Notes under the pieces: model-generated | Database searches by the model: none | What the model saw: the letters and a program-made list of their open reading frames with translations, nothing else | Told to the model about the DNA's origin: nothing | Program-made: the position numbers and the translations under genes | DNA from: Acidisarcina sp. | GTDB lineage: Bacteria > Acidobacteriota > Blastocatellia > Pyrinomonadales > Pyrinomonadaceae | Assembly (NCBI GenBank): GCA_021155145.1 | Contig: JAJNPX010000003.1 | Location: forward strand, 1-5,738 | DNA: 5,738 bases | Direction: 5' to 3' | Shown: piece after piece, positions 1 through 4,144 of the stretch | How the letters are laid out: each line of letters starts with the position of its first letter | Numbering within the stretch: position 1 is the stretch's first letter

Positions 1-603
1 ATCTCCCTTTACATTCTATATGAGGCGTATCAACGGTTCGTCGAACCGCCAGAGGTGCAGAGCCTCGGGATGATGATCGTCGCCTCGATCGGGCTGGTTA
101 TCAACGTCGCCGGGATGTTCATTTTGCGGGCCGGATCGAAAGAAAGCCTGAACATGAAGGGCGCGTATTTCGAGGTTCTCTCGGATATGCTCACCTCAGT
201 CGGCGTTATCATCGCGGGCGTGATAATGCTCACAACGGGCTGGTATTACGCCGACCCGATCATCTCGGCGGGGATCGGGCTGTTCATTTTGCCGCGCACG
301 TGGGCGTTGCTCAAAGACGCGGTCGGAGTCCTGATCGAAGGGACCCCGGCGGACGTGAACATCGCCGCTTTGCGCGAGAGTTTGTCGCAGATCGAGGGCG
401 TCGCGGGCGTCCACGATCTGCACGTCTGGAGTTTGACCTCCGGCGTCAACGCGATGAGCGTCCACGCGGTTCTGGCCGAAGAGTCGGAACACGAGGAGGT
501 CCTGGCGCGGGTGCACGAGCGTTGCACGAAGAACTTCAAAATCTCGCATGTGACCGTGCAGACGGAACGCGGAGATTTTGCTGAGCACGAGACGCATCTT
601 TAA
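1..603 (+). CDS. czcD: CzcD-like cation diffusion facilitator (Zn/Cd/Co exporter), C-terminal part
   Basis: The frame is open from the first base to the TAA at 601-603, so the N-terminus lies outside the window; about 200 residues are present. CDF proteins are inner-membrane antiporters that exchange cytoplasmic Zn2+ (or Cd2+, Co2+, Fe2+, Mn2+) for protons. The visible part starts near the end of TM3 (ISLYILYEAYQRF), then has a TM4 segment and the loop ESLNMKGAYFEVLSDMLTSV, which enters TM5. TM6 follows at ADPIISAGIGLFIL, with the family signature LIEGTP after it. The cytoplasmic ferredoxin-like C-terminal domain is recognisable from GVHDLHVWSLTSG and a terminal SHVTVQTE strand. The TM5 metal-site motif, usually HxxxD, reads ExxxD here (Glu codon 172-174, Asp codon 184-186). 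To my recollection this variant also occurs in other CzcD-like proteins. A GTG at 55 is not the real start, because homology continues upstream of it. Family assignment is secure; the transported metal is inferred from the neighbouring Zn/Cd-type ATPase. Confidence 0.93.
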   Translation: MSLYILYEAYQRFVEPPEVQSLGMMIVASIGLVINVAGMFILRAGSKESLNMKGAYFEVLSDMLTSVGVIIAGVIMLTTGWYYADPIISAGIGLFILPRTWALLKDAVGVLIEGTPADVNIAALRESLSQIEGVAGVHDLHVWSLTSGVNAMSVHAVLAEESEHEEVLARVHERCTKNFKISHVTVQTERGDFAEHETHL

Positions 604-723
604 AGTTCGGCAAAGGGTAAGAGTTTCTCGCCGGGCCGCGAAGTGGAGGTTGTATGTGCGTAAACAGATTAGCCTTGCTGAGGTGCCCCGAAAAGTCGAA
701 AGAGCAGGAGGCGAACGAAAGGA
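604..723 (+). other. 120-base spacer between the CDF gene and the small membrane protein gene
   Basis: No convincing Rho-independent terminator or known riboswitch is visible here. The spacer contains two purine-rich ribosome-binding-like sites, GGAGG at 645-649 and AGGAGG at 706-711, each placed before an ATG (654 and 724). With no obvious terminator, read-through transcription from the CDF gene is plausible. A conventional -35/-10 pair could not be assigned with confidence. Confidence 0.5.
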
Positions 724-773
724 ATGTATTTACAGCACGACGACCCGCACCGTCACACGGCACCGGGAATTGA
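654..773 (+). CDS. Possible 39-codon peptide overlapping the next gene (leader peptide candidate)
   Basis: An ATG at 654 lies 4 bases after GGAGG (645-649), which is better spaced than the site used by the following gene. The frame runs 39 codons to a TGA at 771-773, starting MCVNRLALLRCPEKSKEQEA. It overlaps the first 50 bases of the 70-residue gene in a different frame. It has no recognisable domain; two cysteines (residues 2 and 11) and a highly charged middle are the only visible features. It could be a translated leader that modulates the downstream start, or simply a chance frame. No homology is recognised, so confidence is low. Confidence 0.2.
   Translation: MCVNRLALLRCPEKSKEQEANERNVFTARRPAPSHGTGN
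706..711 (+). promoter_or_regulatory. Shine-Dalgarno AGGAGG of the small membrane protein gene
   Basis: This is a perfect AGGAGG hexamer 12 bases before the ATG at 724. The spacing is longer than the usual 5-9 bases, but there is no competing in-frame start that fits better, so it supports 724 as the start. Confidence 0.55.
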
Positions 774-936
774 AACCTTTACTTTATTTTTGATCTTGGC
801 TCCGATTCTGGTCGCCCTTTTAATGTTTCTGCTGTGGAAAGTATTAAATCACTTAGAAAAGCGAAAAGCCGCCGATCCCTCAAAAAACCGGACCGACCTG
901 GAAGGCGCCAATGAGAAAGATCTCCGAAACTTTTAG
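724..936 (+). CDS. Small single-pass membrane protein with His-rich N-terminus, unknown function
   Basis: This is a 70-residue protein that I do not recognise. The N-terminus carries a short His/Asp cluster, HDDPHRH (residues 5-11). One strongly hydrophobic helix follows at about residues 19-38 (FTLFLILAPILVALLMFLLW), then a basic patch (EKRK, 45-48) and a charged hydrophilic tail. By the positive-inside rule the tail should be cytoplasmic, which puts the His cluster on the outer face, where a metal could be bound; that role is inference. The stop TAG (934-936) directly abuts the ATG of the bdbC-like gene at 937, so the two are probably translationally coupled. Start support is the AGGAGG at 706-711. 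The first part of the gene is visibly more AT-rich than the neighbouring transporter genes. It could be a small accessory subunit for the exporter or the oxidase pair. That it is a real gene is likely but not proven. Confidence 0.6.
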   Translation: MYLQHDDPHRHTAPGIETFTLFLILAPILVALLMFLLWKVLNHLEKRKAADPSKNRTDLEGANEKDLRNF

Positions 937-1392
937 ATGAAGGCAAGAAAATCATTCGGGGAAATCCAAGTTACCTTAATAAGAGAACAGCTTTCGTATT
1001 TTGCGTGGGCGACGTCGCTTGTCGCGACCGCGGGTTGTCTCCTCTTCAGCGAGGTGATGGAACTGCCCCCGTGCGTATTGTGTTGGTATCAGCGGGTCGC
1101 TATGTACCCGCTGGTCATGGCCATCGGCGCGGGGATCATCATGCGCGACCGCCGTATGAAGTATTACGCACCGCCGCTGGCTCTGACCGGCCTACTCATC
1201 TCGATTTATCACAATTTGCTTTATTACGGGGTCGTCCCGGAAAGCATCACTCCGTGCCGACAGGGTATCTCGTGCACGACGGTGCAGATCGAGTGGCTCG
1301 GATTTATCACGATTCCGCTGATGGCTTTGACCGCGTTCGCGGTGGTGAGCTTGTGCTTGTGGCTGCATAAGGCGGAGCGTTTGGAAAAATGA
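937..1392 (+). CDS. bdbC: BdbC/DsbB-type disulfide bond formation membrane oxidoreductase
   Basis: This is a 151-residue, four-helix membrane protein of the DsbB/BdbC family. These enzymes reoxidise a DsbA-type partner and pass the electrons to membrane quinone. The first extracytoplasmic loop holds the CxxC pair in PPCVLCWYQR (C46 and C49, followed by the family-typical WYQR). The second loop holds the other redox pair in TPCRQGISC (C107 and C113). Hydrophobic segments lie at about 20-37, 51-68, 77-96 and 123-145. Length is close to the roughly 140 residues usual for BdbC and shorter than E. coli DsbB. The ATG at 937 directly follows the preceding stop, with no strong ribosome-binding site of its own, which fits coupled translation. 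The next gene is its DsbA-like partner, one base away. Function is well supported by the four cysteines and the context. Confidence 0.94.
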   Translation: MKARKSFGEIQVTLIREQLSYFAWATSLVATAGCLLFSEVMELPPCVLCWYQRVAMYPLVMAIGAGIIMRDRRMKYYAPPLALTGLLISIYHNLLYYGVVPESITPCRQGISCTTVQIEWLGFITIPLMALTAFAVVSLCLWLHKAERLEK

Positions 1393-1393
1393 T

Positions 1394-2089
1394 ATGAGAA
1401 AAGAAGTAATTATCTTAGGAGCCATTGTCGCCGTCGTCATTATCGGCGTCGTCGTGGGATCGAACTATTACCGAAACTCCCTGCAGAACGAAAGGGTCGC
1501 GACGAACACGGGCGCCAATTCAAATAAAACCGGCATCGATCCCGATACGCTTGTAAGGCCGGACAGCTATAGCTTGGGCCCAGCGGATGCGCGTGTGACC
1601 GTGGTTGAGTTTCTGGACCCGGAATGCGAAGCCTGCGCCGCTTTCAGTCCCGTGGTCAAAAAACTGCTCAAAGATTACGAGGGCAGAATTCGCCTCGTGG
1701 TCCGGTACATGCCGCTGCACCCGAATTCGCTTGCGGCGGCGACCTTCACCGAAGGGGCGGGCGAGCAGGGTAAATATTGGCAGGCTCAGGAGATGCTTTT
1801 TCAAAAGCAGCCCGAATGGGGAACTAAGCACGGGCCGCAAGCCACCGCGGAAAAGGTCGATATCACCGCGCTGTTCCGAAAATACGCGATGGAACTGGGC
1901 CTGGATCTCGACAAAATGGACACCGCGTTCACCGAAAACCGCTACCAAGCGAAGATCCAACGTGATTTGAACGACGGGCGTTCCCTGGGAGTGCGTCAAA
2001 CACCGACGTTCTTCGTCAATGGCAGACGGCTCGCTAGATTCAGCGAGGCCGACCTGAGAGCGCTCATCGACGATGAGTTTCGAAATTGA
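1394..2089 (+). CDS. bdbD: Membrane-anchored DsbA/BdbD-like thiol:disulfide oxidoreductase
   Basis: This is a 231-residue protein with an N-terminal hydrophobic anchor (about residues 5-23, after MRKE), a low-complexity Asn/Thr linker and an extracytoplasmic thioredoxin-fold domain of the DsbA/BdbD (thioredoxin_4) type. The redox site is CEAC (C78-C81) in FLDPECEACAAF. The cis-proline motif is QTPTFFVNGRR (T203-P204). An alpha-helical insertion between them covers about residues 110-190. It should oxidise cysteine pairs in exported proteins and be recharged by the BdbC-like protein encoded one base upstream. CEAC differs from the CPHC of E. coli DsbA, so its redox potential may differ. A weak GGAA precedes the ATG at 1394. 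A purely reducing thioredoxin role is possible, but the adjacent DsbB homologue argues for oxidation. The stop overlaps a TTG that could serve as an upstream start for the ATPase. Confidence 0.92.
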   Translation: MRKEVIILGAIVAVVIIGVVVGSNYYRNSLQNERVATNTGANSNKTGIDPDTLVRPDSYSLGPADARVTVVEFLDPECEACAAFSPVVKKLLKDYEGRIRLVVRYMPLHPNSLAAATFTEGAGEQGKYWQAQEMLFQKQPEWGTKHGPQATAEKVDITALFRKYAMELGLDLDKMDTAFTENRYQAKIQRDLNDGRSLGVRQTPTFFVNGRRLARFSEADLRALIDDEFRN

Positions 2090-2095
2090 CCGCGC

Positions 2096-2101
2096 GAAGA
2101 G
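2096..2101 (+). promoter_or_regulatory. Ribosome-binding site GAAGAG favouring the ATPase start at 2110
   Basis: This purine-rich GAAGAG lies 8 bases before the ATG at 2110. It supports that start over the TTG at 2086, which overlaps the preceding stop codon, and is also compatible with the ATG at 2116. It is a weak match to AGGAGG. Confidence 0.4.
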
Positions 2102-2109
2102 TTGATCTG

Positions 2110-4044
2110 ATGAACATGGACGAATCGACAACAACTACCGAAGTCGCGAAGCCCGGTCTCTGGCAGGACCGAAAGTTTCAGTGGCTCATAGCGAGCGTCG
2201 CCCTAGTCGCCGTCTTCGAGTTTTTGTCGTTGATGGGGGACGACTACAAGCTGCGGCGCGATATCGCCTTCCCGTTTTTCGCGGCCCTGATCCTCGCGGT
2301 CGGATGGCGGACGCTGTGGAGCGGGATGAAGGCCCTCTCGAAGCTGAATTTTCGCAGCATCAATCTCCTGATGACGATCGCCGTAGTCGGCGCGTTCTAC
2401 CTGGGCGAATACGAGGAAGCCGCGGTGGTGGTGGTGCTGTTCGCTTTGGGAGAGAGGCTGGAGAACTTCGGCATCCAGTCGAGCAAATCGGCATTGCAGG
2501 CACTGGTCGATCGCACGCCGAAAACCGCCCGCGTTCGGCGGGAGGGCGGTGAATCGGAGCTGCCGATCGAGGAAATTGGTGTCGGCGACACGTTGATCCT
2601 GAAGCCCTCCGACATGATCGCGCTCGACGCGGATGTGATATCCGGCGCATCGAGCGTCGACGAGTCGGCCATCACCGGCGAGCCGCTGCCGAAGGACAAG
2701 CACGCTGGCGACCGCGTTTTCGCGGGGACGCTGAACATGCAGGGCTACCTTGAGGCAAAGGTGCTCAAAACCGCGAAGGACACGACGCTCGCCAAGATCA
2801 TCGAAACGACCTTCGCCGCTACGAAAACGAAAGCGGATACGCAGAAATTCATCGAGACTTTCGCCGGCTACTACACGCCGTCGATCATCGTCATCGCGAC
2901 GCTGCTCGTCGCCATACCGACGGTTTTTCTAGGTCAGCCATTCAACCCCTGGTTCGAGCAGGCGATCACGATCCTCGTCATCGCGTGCCCGTGCTCGCTC
3001 GTGATCTCGACGCCGATTTCCATTTACGCCGCGATCGGCAACGCCTCGGCGAAGGGAGCGCTCGTCAAAGGTGGCAAGTACATTGAGGCGATCGGGCGCG
3101 TCAAGGCGGTCGCGATGGATAAGACCCGCACGCTCACTTACGGCAAGCCGAAGGTCACGGACGTGTTGCCCTTCGGTGAGTCGACCCGCGAGCATCTGTT
3201 GGCGTGCGCGGCCGGGATCGAGAGCTACTCGGAACATCCGCTGGCGGCCGCCATCGTCACGGCGGCGAACGAGGAGAAGCTCGACATCCACGCCGTCGAG
3301 AATTTCCAAGCCGTGATGGGCAAGGGAGCGAAGGCGGATTGCGTCGTCTGCTACGACAAACACCACTGCATCGGGAAGCTGCCGTTCATATCAGAGGAAC
3401 ATGAGGTTAAGGAGGAAATCGTCCGCCGCGTCGAATCTCTGCAAATGGAAGGGAAGACCTCGATCGTCGTGAGCAGCCAGGACGGCGTGGAGGGCGTGAT
3501 CGCTCTGACCGACGAGATCAAAACCGAAAGCCGTGCCGCGGTCGCCGAATTGCAGGAATTGGGCATCGAGGTCGTGATGATGACTGGGGACAACCGCGCT
3601 CCCGCCGAAACGGTTGCCAAAGAAGTCGGCATCCGCGAGGTGAAGGCGGAAATGCTGCCGGAGGATAAAGCCGAGGGGATCAAGGAACTGCTCGCCAAAT
3701 ACGGCGCGACTGCGATGGTCGGCGACGGTGTCAACGACGCCCCGGCCCTAGCCCTTTCCAGCGTCGGCGTGGCGATGGGCGCGGCCGGCTCCGACACTGC
3801 CATCGAAGCGGCCTCGATTGCGATCCTGAACGACCGTCTCGAGCTGATCCCTTACCTCGTAAGGCTTGGCAGGCGGGCGGTCTCGACGATCCGAATCAAC
3901 ACGGTCGCCGCCATCGCCACGAAGCTCGTGTTCGTCGTCCTCGCGATCCTCGGATTAAGCAGCCTCGCCCTCGCGATCTTCGCGGACGTCGGAGTCACCG
4001 TGCTCGTGATTTTGAACAGCCTACGGCTGCTCAGCTACAAATAG
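2110..4044 (+). CDS. cadA: P1B-2-type heavy-metal ATPase (Zn/Cd/Pb exporter, CadA/ZntA-like) with DKTRT variant
   Basis: This is a 644-residue metal-translocating P-type ATPase that would pump Zn2+, Cd2+ or Pb2+ out of the cytoplasm. Four helices precede residue ~115, followed by the actuator motif TGEP (T189-E191). The transmembrane metal site is CPC (C293-P294-C295) in ACPCSLVISTP. The SEHPLA histidine (H376) and a GKG nucleotide motif (404-406) are present, as are TGDN (492-495) and GDGVNDAP (538 onward). The last helices have ATKLVF (K605) and FADVG (D626, G628), the P1B-2 signature for Zn/Cd/Pb. The phosphorylation motif reads DKTRTLT (D337; Arg340 codon CGC at 3127-3129), where Gly is nearly invariant. 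There is no N-terminal HMA (GMTCxxC) domain, which explains the length below ~730 residues. The nucleotide domain instead carries C411-x2-C414 and H418-H419-C420. The ATG at 2110 was chosen for its ribosome-binding site; TTG 2086 would add 8 residues. Family is certain; activity is in doubt because of Arg340. Confidence 0.95.
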   Translation: MNMDESTTTTEVAKPGLWQDRKFQWLIASVALVAVFEFLSLMGDDYKLRRDIAFPFFAALILAVGWRTLWSGMKALSKLNFRSINLLMTIAVVGAFYLGEYEEAAVVVVLFALGERLENFGIQSSKSALQALVDRTPKTARVRREGGESELPIEEIGVGDTLILKPSDMIALDADVISGASSVDESAITGEPLPKDKHAGDRVFAGTLNMQGYLEAKVLKTAKDTTLAKIIETTFAATKTKADTQKFIETFAGYYTPSIIVIATLLVAIPTVFLGQPFNPWFEQAITILVIACPCSLVISTPISIYAAIGNASAKGALVKGGKYIEAIGRVKAVAMDKTRTLTYGKPKVTDVLPFGESTREHLLACAAGIESYSEHPLAAAIVTAANEEKLDIHAVENFQAVMGKGAKADCVVCYDKHHCIGKLPFISEEHEVKEEIVRRVESLQMEGKTSIVVSSQDGVEGVIALTDEIKTESRAAVAELQELGIEVVMMTGDNRAPAETVAKEVGIREVKAEMLPEDKAEGIKELLAKYGATAMVGDGVNDAPALALSSVGVAMGAAGSDTAIEAASIAILNDRLELIPYLVRLGRRAVSTIRINTVAAIATKLVFVVLAILGLSSLALAIFADVGVTVLVILNSLRLLSYK

Positions 4045-4067
4045 TCAAAAGTTTGGATCAGAACCGC

Positions 4068-4092
4068 GCCGTTGACGGCAGGAAATTTCTGC
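4068..4092 (+). terminator. Weak candidate terminator or structured element after cadA
   Basis: GCCGTTGACGGC (4068-4079) can fold as a 4-5 bp GC stem with a tiny loop. GCAGGAAATTTCTGC (4078-4092) overlaps it as an imperfect dyad and is followed by GTTATTTT. The T-rich tract is short and interrupted, and the stems are small, so this is at best a weak terminator. Confidence 0.2.
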
Positions 4093-4098
4093 GTTATT

Positions 4099-4104
4099 TT
4101 GAAA
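4099..4104 (+). promoter_or_regulatory. feoB: Possible -35 element (TTGAAA) of the feoB promoter
   Basis: TTGAAA matches the sigma-70 -35 consensus TTGACA at 5 of 6 bases. The matching -10 would fall within the AT-rich half of the inverted repeat (about 4122-4130), but no good TATAAT match exists there. A bound repressor at 4110-4127 would block such a promoter. Confidence 0.3.
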
Positions 4105-4109
4105 TATCG

Positions 4110-4127
4110 TATGAACGTCTGTTCATA
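4110..4127. promoter_or_regulatory. Putative ArsR/SmtB-family operator upstream of feoB
   Basis: TATGAAC-GTCT-GTTCATA is a perfect 7-bp inverted repeat around a 4-base spacer. The core TGAA-N6-TTCA has the same half-sites and spacing as operators of the ArsR/SmtB metal-sensor family, for example the SmtB site containing TGAACAGTTATTCA. It lies 17 bases before the feoB ATG and just downstream of a -35-like hexamer, a typical repressor position. No ArsR-type regulator gene is visible in the window. TetR-type repressors can also bind related dyads, so the family assignment is inferred. Confidence 0.55.
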
Positions 4128-4144
4128 TATGCAAATGCTAGGCT

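Larger units (their letters stand above)
4045..4144 (+). other. Intergenic region between cadA and feoB with promoter/operator signals
   Basis: This is the AT-richest stretch of the window and the only gap within the ATPase-FeoB part. It holds a short GC hairpin (4068-4079), an imperfect dyad (4078-4092), a -35-like TTGAAA (4099-4104) and a perfect inverted repeat (4110-4127). It suggests that feoB starts a new transcription unit. Confidence 0.6.

Noticed and set aside
604..723. Riboswitch in the spacer before the small membrane protein gene
   Set aside because: No conserved core of a known class (for example cobalamin, czcD/NiCo or yybP-ykoY) could be recognised by eye.
2086..2109. TTG at 2086 as the ATPase start (8 extra residues)
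   Set aside because: TTG is a rare start and overlaps the preceding stop; ATG 2110 has a purine-rich site 8 bases upstream. Not fully excluded.
1520..2134. 204-codon open frame on the minus strand across the DsbA-like gene
   Set aside because: It is antisense to a gene with clear CxxC and cis-Pro motifs; its translation is rich in Arg/His/Gln with no domain, typical of the mirror frame of a GC-rich gene.
2203..2738. Several overlapping minus-strand frames opposite the first third of the ATPase
   Set aside because: All are opposite conserved ATPase helices and the TGE domain; none has a ribosome-binding site or a domain.
3351..3803. 150-codon minus-strand frame within the ATPase gene
   Set aside because: It lies opposite the TGDN and GDGVND region of the ATPase; Ser/Ala/Thr-rich composition with no recognisable domain.
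4078..4131. Fur box before feoB
   Set aside because: The sequence lacks the GATAATGATAATCATTATC-type hexamer repeats; the dyad present fits an ArsR/SmtB-type site better.
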